Assembly: GCA_947453445.1 (NCBI GenBank)
Contig: CANGGP010000015.1
Coordinates: forward strand, 1-59,290
Length of the DNA stretch: 59,290 bases
From: Sphingobacteriaceae bacterium
GTDB lineage: Bacteria > Bacteroidota > Bacteroidia > B-17B0 > Aurantibacillaceae
Direction: 5' to 3'
The position numbers were made by a program, and so were the translations under genes. Of the stretch, positions 1-7,530 are shown one piece after another (positions within the stretch are counted from its first letter, which is position 1; the number at the start of each line of letters is the position of its first letter). A model generated the notes under the pieces. That model was not told the origin of the DNA. It did not search any database and saw only the letters and a list, made by a program, of their open reading frames with translations.

Positions 1-365
1 AAGAAAAAAGTAAGAGAAAAATTGATTTCAATTAAAACAAAATTTGATTTTGTAAATTACTGTTAATCAAGTATTAAAAAATTAGTTACTTAAGAGGCAA
101 AAGAAAAGAAAGAATTTTTCTATGAAAATTCAAGAGCGGGTGGAGAATCGCCTTGTCTTTTTGCTCTGCGCACAAGCTCGCTCAAATGTACTAAGGCACA
201 TTTGCCGTTGACTAAGAAAAAAGTAAGAAGAAAATTTTTTTTGCTGAAAAACTAAAAATGCAAAGAAAATCGTATTGCCTTGATTTTTTGTCCAACGCTC
301 AACCTCGCTCAAATGTGCCAAGCACATTTGCCGTTATCAAGAAAAAAGAAAGTAAGAAATCAATT
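1..365. repeat. Degenerate ~127-bp repeat array with palindromic cores
   Basis: Two related copies are offset by 126-127 bases. Both contain CCTTG (151-155 and 278-282), CTCGCTCAAATGT, CACATTTGCCGTT (197-209 and 323-335) and an AAGAAAAAAG-type tail (from 214 and from 339). The right copy has a perfect 9-bp inverted repeat, CAAATGTGC / GCACATTTG at 310-318 and 322-330, enclosed by near-matching outer arms (280-289 and 353-362). The left copy keeps a 7-bp version at 183-189 and 198-204. Related A-rich tails at 1-16 and about 91-118 suggest further decayed copies. No coding potential was recognised. This looks like a decayed dispersed repeat; its family is unknown to me. Confidence 0.6.
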
Positions 366-584
366 AGTCAAACGGGTGAGATCTTATACCGATTTCTAAG
401 TGGAAGTTCTACTGTGTACTTTTCTAAATTAAGCCCACAAACAGATTATCAGCCTGAAACTCTTGCAGATTGCATGAAAAAACAGTATGGCATAATTTAT
501 TCCGGACAACAATGATTTAAAACATTGATCATTGATACAATATTTAAAATCTGGTATCCACAGAATTCTGCACTTGTGAAGGAG

Positions 585-695
585 CGGCATGATTGAGATT
601 CTGCGCCAGGGATGCGAAGGGGTAGCTCTTTTGCCGCCTGCATCTATAGCGGCAAAAAGCCGAAGCGATAGCGTAGCCCGCAGCAGCCCGTTAAG
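585..695 (+). ncRNA. GC-rich hairpin element, possible structured RNA
   Basis: This stretch is much richer in G and C than its surroundings. It contains a 9-bp perfect stem, TTTTGCCGC at 629-637 pairing with GCGGCAAAA at 649-657, with an 11-base loop, followed by GCCGAAGCGATAGCG. From memory, elements of the form 'GCGGCAAAAAGCCGAAGCG...' recur in Bacteroidota intergenic regions and may correspond to a described RNA motif such as Flavo-1, but I cannot confirm that. There is no start, ribosome site or codon pattern supporting a protein. The strand is assigned only from the motif orientation. Confidence 0.35.
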
Positions 696-870
696 GCGCC
701 CAAATAAAATAAATAATAATGTAAAAAGACATACGATAATTTTTCAGTTTTTTTTACTTCATGGGGAGCGCCTAAAAAGTAATTAATTTCAAAAAAAATT
801 AAGAAGTGTTTATGGGTTTTTTCTAATTATAGGGTGCGCCCAAATAAAAATAAAAAATGCAGAAAAAAAT
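696..870. repeat. Three ~70-bp AT-rich tandem units
   Basis: The marker GCGCC followed by (C/T)AAA occurs at 696, 768 and 836, a spacing of 72 and 68 bases. The first and third copies begin identically (GCGCCCAAATAAAA). Each of the second and third units is preceded by a G-run (GGGGA or GGGT). The interiors are AT-rich and only loosely similar. The third unit runs up to the queE stop codon. The units could be decayed repeats or a 3' regulatory region of queE. Confidence 0.45.
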
Positions 871-1524
871 CTAAGGAATATTGATGTATTTGTGTGTCTG
901 CAAACTAATCATCCATTTAGGATGTTGTTTCACATACGCAATAATGTGTGGCAACAATTCGTTGCGTTTGCTCCACTCGGGTTGTAGGTATAAATAGCAA
1001 TTAGGTCCCACTTTTTGTGCTTGTTCTTCAGCCCATTTAAAATCGTTTTGATTGTAAACAATTACCTTTAATTCGTTGGCTTTCGAATAAATTTCATCCA
1101 AAGGTTTCATGGTTTTTTTGGCCGATAAACAAATCCAGTCCCATGTGCCGCTTAAAGGATAAGCGCCCGAAGTTTCGATAAAGGTTTCAATGTTTTGTTC
1201 TTTTAAAAGGCGGGTAATGCTGTTTAAATTGTACATGAGTGGCTCACCGCCGGTTACCACCACACTTTTAGCTTGGTAATTTTGAAGGTTTTTAATAATT
1301 TGATCCACCTTGGTTAATGGATGTACGTTGGCATCCCAACTTTCTTTTACATCGCACCAGTGGCAACCAACATCACAGCCGCCAATGCGAATAAAATAGG
1401 CCGCTTTGCCGGTGTTAAAACCTTCGCCTTGAATGGTGTAAAATTCTTCCATCAAAGGCAGTACTTCGCCTTTGGCCAATGCACTTGTTTGTTCAGCGTT
1501 TAAACTATGTAATTTGTAGCTCAA
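871..1524 (-). CDS. queE: 7-carboxy-7-deazaguanine synthase (radical SAM)
   Basis: QueE converts 6-carboxy-tetrahydropterin to 7-carboxy-7-deazaguanine in queuosine/preQ0 synthesis, using S-adenosylmethionine and a 4Fe-4S cluster. The protein (217 aa) has the EEFYTIQGEG opening motif at about residues 26-35, the cluster motif GGCDVGCHWCD with C50, C54 and C57 (CX3CX2C), and the TGGEPL motif typical of the family. The start is TTG at 1524: an in-frame stop lies just upstream at 1534-1536, and the first ATG would be residue 25, which would remove the usual N-terminal lead-in. A perfect -7 box ends 4 bases before this TTG, so the mRNA may be leaderless. No other queuosine gene is in the window. 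Confidence 0.93.
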   Translation of the reverse strand: MSYKLHSLNAEQTSALAKGEVLPLMEEFYTIQGEGFNTGKAAYFIRIGGCDVGCHWCDVKESWDANVHPLTKVDQIIKNLQNYQAKSVVVTGGEPLMYNLNSITRLLKEQNIETFIETSGAYPLSGTWDWICLSAKKTMKPLDEIYSKANELKVIVYNQNDFKWAEEQAQKVGPNCYLYLQPEWSKRNELLPHIIAYVKQHPKWMISLQTHKYINIP

Positions 1525-1528
1525 GCTG

Positions 1529-1536
1529 CAAAGTTA
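1529..1536 (-). promoter_or_regulatory. -7 promoter box of queE
   Basis: The minus strand reads TAACTTTG, a full match to the Bacteroidota -7 consensus TAnnTTTG. It lies 4 bases upstream of the TTG start of queE, which implies a very short or absent 5' leader. A clear -33 TTTG was not identified. Confidence 0.5.
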
Positions 1537-1634
1537 AGGAATGATTCTAAGTTCTTGTCTTTAATTTGCTTTAATTGAACTTTTTCGTCTTATTTCTGTT
1601 AGGTTTACTTAACACAGTTCCCTTTTATTATTAG

Positions 1635-1642
1635 TAAATTTG
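1635..1642 (+). promoter_or_regulatory. -7 promoter box of bshA
   Basis: TAAATTTG matches TAnnTTTG and ends 6 bases before the bshA ATG. The transcript would start at or next to the start codon. No convincing -33 element was seen. Confidence 0.5.
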
Positions 1643-1648
1643 TAGGGT

Positions 1649-2788
1649 ATGAACATTGGAATGGTTTGCTTCCCAACCTATGGTGGAAGCGGGGTAGTGG
1701 CCACAGAACTTGGTATTGCACTGGCAAATAAAGGCCATAAGGTGCATTTTATGTCGTATTCACAGCCTTTTCGTTTAAATATTTTTAATGAGAATTTGTT
1801 TTACCACGAGTTTAATGTGAACGATTATCCCTTGTTCGATTACCAACCATATGAAAGTGTGTTGGCCAGTAAAATTGTGGATGTCGCCATTTACGAACAG
1901 TTAGATGTATTACATGTGCATTATGCCATTCCGCACGCTTCGGTGGCGTATACTGCGCAGCAAATTTTATTGTCGAAAAAAATATGGTTGCCTTATGTAA
2001 CCACCTTGCATGGTACTGATATCACTTTGGTTGGCCGAGACCCGGCTTTTGAACCCGTGATTCGTTTTTCGTTAAACAACAGCAATGCAATTACTTCTGT
2101 ATCTGAAAGTTTAAAAAAAGAAACACTCAAAACATTTAAAATTGATAACAAGATTTCTGTCATTCCTAACTTTATCAATGTAAAGGATTATGATGTAAAG
2201 TATGATCCTTGTTTAAAACGCAAATACGCCAGTCATGGCGAAAAGGTGATGGTGCACATCAGTAACTTCAGAAAAGTAAAGCGTGTGCAAGATGTGGTGC
2301 ATGTATTTAATGAAGTGAAAAAACAACAAGCCTGTAAATTAATTTTGGTGGGCGATGGTCCCGAAAAAGTAAATATTGAGCAACTCATCCGCCAGTTGAA
2401 TCTTCAACACGATGTGCTGATGATGGGTAGGGTGGTTGATCCAAAAGAAATTTTAAGCATTGCCGATTTGTTTATTTTGCCTTCAGAAACCGAGAGTTTT
2501 GGTTTGTCGGCTTTGGAAGCCATGGCCATGAAGGTGCCTGTTATCAGCACCAACAGTGGTGGTTTGCCTGAAGTAAACATTGAAGGCAAAACCGGTTTTT
2601 TAAGTAAAGTGGGCGATATTGATGAGATGTCGGCAAATGCCTTAATTTTATTGAAGGATAAAAAGAAACACGAATTATTTAGCCAACAAGCCTTTAACCA
2701 AGCCAAAAAATTTGACATCGAGAAAATACTTCCGCTTTACGAAAAGCAATACAATTTGTTATTGAAAACGGAGGGAATGAAAAGTTAA
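1649..2788 (+). CDS. bshA: N-acetyl-alpha-D-glucosaminyl L-malate synthase
   Basis: BshA is the GT4 glycosyltransferase that joins UDP-GlcNAc to L-malate, the first step in making the low-molecular-weight thiol bacillithiol. The 379-aa protein begins with the glycine-rich nucleotide-sugar loop (PTYGGSGVVATELG, from residue 9), has the VTTLHGTDIT segment, and carries the retaining-glycosyltransferase EX7E motif at E282 and E290 in SETESFGLSALE. The length matches the family. It is transcribed divergently from queE, with a -7 box directly before the ATG. The other bacillithiol genes are not in this window. apaG follows on the same strand after 34 bases and could be cotranscribed. Confidence 0.95.
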   Translation: MNIGMVCFPTYGGSGVVATELGIALANKGHKVHFMSYSQPFRLNIFNENLFYHEFNVNDYPLFDYQPYESVLASKIVDVAIYEQLDVLHVHYAIPHASVAYTAQQILLSKKIWLPYVTTLHGTDITLVGRDPAFEPVIRFSLNNSNAITSVSESLKKETLKTFKIDNKISVIPNFINVKDYDVKYDPCLKRKYASHGEKVMVHISNFRKVKRVQDVVHVFNEVKKQQACKLILVGDGPEKVNIEQLIRQLNLQHDVLMMGRVVDPKEILSIADLFILPSETESFGLSALEAMAMKVPVISTNSGGLPEVNIEGKTGFLSKVGDIDEMSANALILLKDKKKHELFSQQAFNQAKKFDIEKILPLYEKQYNLLLKTEGMKS

Positions 2789-2822
2789 GCATTGCAAGTA
2801 AGGAGCCTATTCATTACAACTC

Positions 2823-3209
2823 ATGGTAAAAATTAGCACGCATAAAATTGAAGTTTCGGTAAGGTGTGAATACTACCCTAAGCACAGTGTGCCTAAGGAA
2901 AGCCATTATTTTTTTGTGTATTACATTAGCATTCAAAACAACAGTGAATTTGCTGTTAAGTTGTTAAAGCGCCATTGGGATATTTTTGACAGCAACGGCG
3001 AAAAGCGCGTGGTTGAAGGTGAAGGTGTTGTTGGAGAAACCCCTGAACTACTGCCCGGTGAAACTTTTACCTACAACAGTGGTTGTAATTTATTGTCTGA
3101 AATTGGTTACATGGAGGGTTATTACACCATGGTTAAACTGATTGATAATACTGAGTTTAAAGCCGAAATTCCCCGTTTCGAATTAATTGTACCCGCCAAA
3201 TTAAATTAG
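2823..3209 (+). CDS. apaG: ApaG family protein
   Basis: The 128-aa protein matches the ApaG/DUF525 family throughout: a single beta-sandwich domain with the conserved ending of GETPELLPGETFTYNSGC followed by GYMEGYYTM. ApaG is linked in enterobacteria to Co2+/Mg2+ tolerance, but its biochemical role is unsettled. There is no signal peptide, so it is probably cytoplasmic. It lies 34 bases after bshA on the same strand and converges with the TPR gene, leaving only 10 bases between the two stops. Confidence 0.9.
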   Translation: MVKISTHKIEVSVRCEYYPKHSVPKESHYFFVYYISIQNNSEFAVKLLKRHWDIFDSNGEKRVVEGEGVVGETPELLPGETFTYNSGCNLLSEIGYMEGYYTMVKLIDNTEFKAEIPRFELIVPAKLN

Positions 3210-3219
3210 TCAAATCACA

Positions 3220-4290
3220 TTACTTACAGTATTGTTGAAGCAGTTTTAAAGCCAGCTCACTGCCCAAACCGTCTGCTTTTTCAAGGTCGCTGCAAGCCCC
3301 GCGTTTATCTCGCACCGCCATTTTAATGGCCGCTCTGTTTACATAAGCACTGGCATAATCAAATTTTAGTTTAATGGCATAATCCAAATCTTTTAAGGCG
3401 GCCTCATAACTTTTTGTGCCGCCTTTGGCTGTTCCGCGGTAACAGTAACTCACCGGATTTTTGTTGTTTATTTTAATGGCAGCATCTAAATCAACAATGG
3501 CCCCGCTGTTGTCGTTGGCGTTTATTTTCGCCGCAGCGCGTGAAATATAGTCTTCTTCTTGCGGCGGAATGGTGTCGATATAAGTGTTCCAATCTTTTAC
3601 GGCGCCTTTAAAATCACCCACTTCAAATTTGCTTTTGGCGCGTAGTTTATAGGATTCAAAATCGATTTTGTTTTTGGGCATCAGGGCAATGGCATCGTTT
3701 AATTCCTTTATGGCATAATTGTATTCTTTCTTTGCAAAACGGATGTCTGCTTTTAGTTTTACCACATCTACGTAGCGTGGTCTCCATTCTAGCGCCACTT
3801 CACAGGCCTCAAGGGCTGTTTTGTAACTTTTGCCAATAAACATGAGTTTTGCCCGGTAATAAAACAATTCAGCATCTTCCAGTTTGTCTTCCAAACATAA
3901 AAAAACAGCCGTGTCAAGCATCTCCTTACACTCTTTATACTGGTGGTTCAAAAAATAATTAATGCCCCTTAATTTATCGGTTTCATAATTTAGAGGGGCA
4001 ATTTTGTCGGCCTTTAACAAGTCTTTGTCAGCCCCTTTATAATCTTCCATTTTTATTTTGGCGTAGGCCATTTTATTGTAAGCTTCCCAAAAATCTGATT
4101 TTTCTTTGATGGCTGCTTTAAAGGTGTGTACGGCTTCTTTGTATTTTGTTGAATCGATTAATTTGCAGCCTTTTAAATAAAGTTGTAAGTGTTTGGCTAC
4201 CGAATCATTGCTGTATTCTTGTGACCAAATATTTAGTTTGCAACAAAAGATAATTGCTAAAACCAACCATTTATAAAACTTTTGCCTCAT
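3220..4290 (-). CDS. Secreted tetratricopeptide repeat protein
   Basis: The 356-aa protein opens with a signal peptide of about 23 residues (positive start, hydrophobic core, ending WSQ). The rest is a run of TPR-type helix pairs; repeats such as YKEAVHTFKAAIKEKSDFWEAYNKMAYAK and YAIKELNDAIALMPKN show the 34-residue spacing, with roughly seven to eight units. Such proteins act as protein-protein scaffolds, here probably in the periplasm. Nothing in the sequence names a partner. The 61-base gap to the divergent SPFH gene must hold both promoters. Confidence 0.85.
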   Translation of the reverse strand: MRQKFYKWLVLAIIFCCKLNIWSQEYSNDSVAKHLQLYLKGCKLIDSTKYKEAVHTFKAAIKEKSDFWEAYNKMAYAKIKMEDYKGADKDLLKADKIAPLNYETDKLRGINYFLNHQYKECKEMLDTAVFLCLEDKLEDAELFYYRAKLMFIGKSYKTALEACEVALEWRPRYVDVVKLKADIRFAKKEYNYAIKELNDAIALMPKNKIDFESYKLRAKSKFEVGDFKGAVKDWNTYIDTIPPQEEDYISRAAAKINANDNSGAIVDLDAAIKINNKNPVSYCYRGTAKGGTKSYEAALKDLDYAIKLKFDYASAYVNRAAIKMAVRDKRGACSDLEKADGLGSELALKLLQQYCK

Positions 4291-4351
4291 TTTTTAAAAG
4301 TCTTTTGAACTAAGGGTTTAATTAAATATCTTTATACAAATATAACCGTAT

Positions 4352-5281
4352 ATGCCAATTGGAATGATAATTTTAGTCGTATTGCTTGTTTTGGCCATTC
4401 TCTCCTTTGTGAGCGTTCAACAAGGTACCATTGCCATTACCACTGTTTTCGGCAAGTTTAACCGCATTTTACGTCCGGGATTAAATTTTCGCATTCCTTT
4501 TATTGAAGTCATATTTAAAAAAATATCGGTACAAAATCGCAGTGTTGAACTTGGATTTCAGGCAGTTACCATTGATCAAGCGAACGTTAACTTTACGGCC
4601 ATGTTGCTATATTCGGTGATTAACAGCGATGAAGAAACCATTAAAAATGTGGCTTTTAAATTCATCGATGAAAAGAATTTTATGCAAGCCTTGGTGCGCT
4701 CCATCGAAGGTTCGGTAAGGGCATTTGTGGCCACCAAAAAACAAGCCGAGGTTTTAATTCTTCGCCGCGAAATTGTTGAAGCCGTAAAAGATCAATTGGA
4801 TAGAACCCTTGAAGAGTGGGGTTATCACCTCATTGATTTACAACTTAACGACATTACTTTCGATGAAGAAGTGATGCGCTCTATGGCCAAAGTTGTTGCC
4901 AGTAATAATTTAAAATCGGCTGCCGAAAACGAAGGTCAAGCTTTACTCATTACACGTACCAAAGCTGCTGAAGCCGAGGGTAACTTTATCAAAATTTCGG
5001 CACAAGCCGAAAAAGAAGCATCACAACTAAAAGGGCAGGGCATCGCTTTGTTCCGCCAAGAAGTAGCCAAGGGAATGGCCGGTGCCGCAAAAGAAATGGA
5101 GGAAGCCAATTTGGATGCCTCATTAATTCTTTTTAGTATGTGGACCGAAGCCGTTAAAAATTTCGCGCAAGACGGAAAAGGAAATGTCATCTTTTTAGAT
5201 GGCAGTGTTGATGGAATGCAAAAAACCATGAAGGACATGATGGCCTTAAATCAAGTAAATAATATCAAACCAAATAAATAA
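4352..5281 (+). CDS. SPFH/stomatin-like membrane protein
   Basis: The 309-aa protein starts with a single membrane helix (about residues 3-22) and continues with an SPFH/Band 7 domain: QGTIAITTVFGKFNRILRPGLNFRIPF is the classic entry motif, and a long Ala/Glu-rich coiled coil follows from about residue 185. These proteins form large ring assemblies on membranes and are linked to membrane microdomains and protease control. HflC or prohibitin-like names would be possible, but no HflK partner is adjacent. The M43 protease gene begins 16 bases downstream, so cotranscription is possible. Confidence 0.88.
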   Translation: MPIGMIILVVLLVLAILSFVSVQQGTIAITTVFGKFNRILRPGLNFRIPFIEVIFKKISVQNRSVELGFQAVTIDQANVNFTAMLLYSVINSDEETIKNVAFKFIDEKNFMQALVRSIEGSVRAFVATKKQAEVLILRREIVEAVKDQLDRTLEEWGYHLIDLQLNDITFDEEVMRSMAKVVASNNLKSAAENEGQALLITRTKAAEAEGNFIKISAQAEKEASQLKGQGIALFRQEVAKGMAGAAKEMEEANLDASLILFSMWTEAVKNFAQDGKGNVIFLDGSVDGMQKTMKDMMALNQVNNIKPNK

Positions 5282-5297
5282 TTATCAAATAACAAAA

Positions 5298-7451
5298 ATG
5301 AAAAAACAGTTACAAAAAATCGTTCTAAGCTTGGCTGTATTGTCAACGTTGGGATTAACTGCTCAAGAAAACCGACTCATGCCTTGCGATACATACAATG
5401 CCATGGAGGCGCATTTTAAGGAAGATGCCCTAGCAAAAATACGATTCGACAAAGTTCAAGCAGAAATCAATGCTTTAAGAGACAATTTACAATCCAACAA
5501 AGCCAAAACAGCCATCAATACATACACCATTCCTGTTGTGTTTCATGTGCTTCACGTAGGTGGTCCTGAAAACATTCCTGATTCACAATGTATCACCGCT
5601 TTGGCCGAAATTAATAAAATGTACGCCCGTGCAGGCAGCGATACTGCAAGCATTGCAGCGCCATTTAAAGCCATTTACCACGATACCGGCATTCGTTTTG
5701 TTTTGGCGCACAAAGATCCTAACGGTAACTGCACCACCGGCATTGAGCACATTTACGACACGCGAACTGATTGGGATAGAAATCCTACCAATTCAGCCAG
5801 TTATTTATTTAACGGTTTAACTTGGAACCCAACCAAATATTTGAACGTAATAGTGGTGAAACAAATTGTGGCAGCACCCGGTCAGGTTGGTGTGGTTGAA
5901 GGTTACACCTATTTACCAGGTACTTGGGGTTTAGGCGCCAATCAAGATGCGGTGGTATTTGCTTATGGCGCCATGACAGGCACCAATGCAAGAAGTATTG
6001 CCCATGAATTTGGTCATTGGTTTAGTTTGGCCCATACTTTTGGGAATACCAATAATCCCGGCATCAGCTGTGGCGACGATGGTATTAGCGATACACCGCC
6101 AACAAAAGGTTATTTCAGCACTTGTCCTACCAGCTTAAGCGGTAATTCATGTGCCACTTCAAACACAACCTGGTACAGTGCCGGTATGGCCAATGTGGAA
6201 AACATCATGGATTATTCAAGCTGTCCTAAAAACTTTACCGATGGTCAAACCACCAACATTATTGCTACTTTAAACAGCTCGGCCGTTGGTAGAAATAATT
6301 TATGGTCAACAAGTAATTTAATTGCCACCGATGTTGCCGGTACAGGTATTTGTGCGCCTACCGCGAATTTTATTTCCACCACAGGTTACACTGTTTGTTC
6401 AGGCGGAAGTTTGAACATGAAAGATTTTTCATACAATGGAACCATCACAAGTTATAACTGGTCGGCCGGTTCAGGCGCTACTGTTGCCTCACCAAATACA
6501 CCGAATACCAGCATTATCTTTAACACCATTGGTACCTCTAACGTTTCATTAACGGTAAGCAATAGCCAAGGTACAAGTACCAAAGTACGCCAAGTGCTTG
6601 TGCGCGATGGTAGTCCTGCCATCACCCTACCAATGACCGAAAGTTTTGAAAACGACACCATTCCTACAGGATGGAATGTAATTAATCAAAACGCCAATTC
6701 AGCGAAATGGAAACAAACTGATTTAGCTGCTTATGATGGTTTTCAATCGTTTTATATTGATGGTGCAACCACTTTTGCCAATCAAATCGACATTCTTGAA
6801 ACGCCAATTATTGATGTTTTAAACAATGCAGACAAGTCATTTACCCTAGCCGTTTCGTATGCACAAGCAAGTACATCATACACTGATCAATTGATCATTG
6901 ATGGTTCAAATGATTGTGGTGGCACATGGAAAAACATTGCCAATATTCCTGCAACACAATTACGTCAAAATTCAGGCGGCATCACCACCATGCCTTGGTA
7001 CCCTCAATTTCCAAGCGATTGGAGAATTTGGAATATTGGTAATTACCCGGCATGGACCAGTGATTTTATTACTTCACCAAATGTGAAATTGAGATTCTCA
7101 TTTTTGGAATCAGCACCGGGCCATGGCAATAATATTTTTATTGATGCCATTAATTTGTTTGGACAGCCCGTTGGAATCAATGAATTAACCAAAAAATATG
7201 CTTTCAGCATGTATCCAAACCCAACACAAAACGAGGCCAACATTCGCTTTACTTTGAGTGATGAAGCATCGGTAAAATTGGTGATTTGTGATGTTTTGGG
7301 CAAGGAAATCGAAACCTTAATTCAATCTAACTTAAAACCGGGCGAACAAAATATCACATTGAATAAAAATGCGCATTTGGCAAAAGGAATTTACATTGTA
7401 AACCTAAATGTGAATGGTGCTACAATGACCAAAAAATTAGTGATTAATTAA
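5298..7451 (+). CDS. Secreted M43-family zinc metalloprotease with T9SS sorting domain
   Basis: The 717-aa protein has a signal peptide (residues 1 to about 22, ending LTAQ), a metzincin catalytic domain, a PKD-like domain (about 350-435), a MAM-like beta-sandwich region (about 440-630) and a C-terminal T9SS type A sorting domain from about 635 (SMYPNPTQNEANIRF... to KLVIN). The zinc site is H236-E-F-G-H240 with H246 as third ligand, and IMDY provides the Met-turn. The usual glycine of HExxHxxGxxH is serine (S243). Family knowledge (PAPP-A/cytophagalysin type) predicts an extracellular endoprotease. A strong terminator follows. Confidence 0.88.
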   Translation: MKKQLQKIVLSLAVLSTLGLTAQENRLMPCDTYNAMEAHFKEDALAKIRFDKVQAEINALRDNLQSNKAKTAINTYTIPVVFHVLHVGGPENIPDSQCITALAEINKMYARAGSDTASIAAPFKAIYHDTGIRFVLAHKDPNGNCTTGIEHIYDTRTDWDRNPTNSASYLFNGLTWNPTKYLNVIVVKQIVAAPGQVGVVEGYTYLPGTWGLGANQDAVVFAYGAMTGTNARSIAHEFGHWFSLAHTFGNTNNPGISCGDDGISDTPPTKGYFSTCPTSLSGNSCATSNTTWYSAGMANVENIMDYSSCPKNFTDGQTTNIIATLNSSAVGRNNLWSTSNLIATDVAGTGICAPTANFISTTGYTVCSGGSLNMKDFSYNGTITSYNWSAGSGATVASPNTPNTSIIFNTIGTSNVSLTVSNSQGTSTKVRQVLVRDGSPAITLPMTESFENDTIPTGWNVINQNANSAKWKQTDLAAYDGFQSFYIDGATTFANQIDILETPIIDVLNNADKSFTLAVSYAQASTSYTDQLIIDGSNDCGGTWKNIANIPATQLRQNSGGITTMPWYPQFPSDWRIWNIGNYPAWTSDFITSPNVKLRFSFLESAPGHGNNIFIDAINLFGQPVGINELTKKYAFSMYPNPTQNEANIRFTLSDEASVKLVICDVLGKEIETLIQSNLKPGEQNITLNKNAHLAKGIYIVNLNVNGATMTKKLVIN

Positions 7452-7470
7452 TCCTTTTAAAGGTTGCTAA

Positions 7471-7501
7471 AAATCCCGATTGAGAAATTCAATCGGGATT
7501 T
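7471..7501 (+). terminator. Terminator after the M43 protease gene
   Basis: A 13-bp perfect stem (AAATCCCGATTGA / TCAATCGGGATTT, arms 7471-7483 and 7489-7501) with a 5-base loop is followed by a T-run. It ends the M43 transcript before comEC. Confidence 0.9.
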
Positions 7502-7530
7502 TTTTTTATATTTTTACAACAAATTCTTAA

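Noticed and set aside
258-515. Open frame of 85 codons in the left repeat region
   Set aside because: It runs through the repeat copy, and I recognise no domain. The end (from about 370) could be a remnant of a gene, but nothing supports expression.
589-786. Open frame of 65 codons
   Set aside because: It covers the GC-rich hairpin element and the first AT-rich unit; the translation has no protein-like character.
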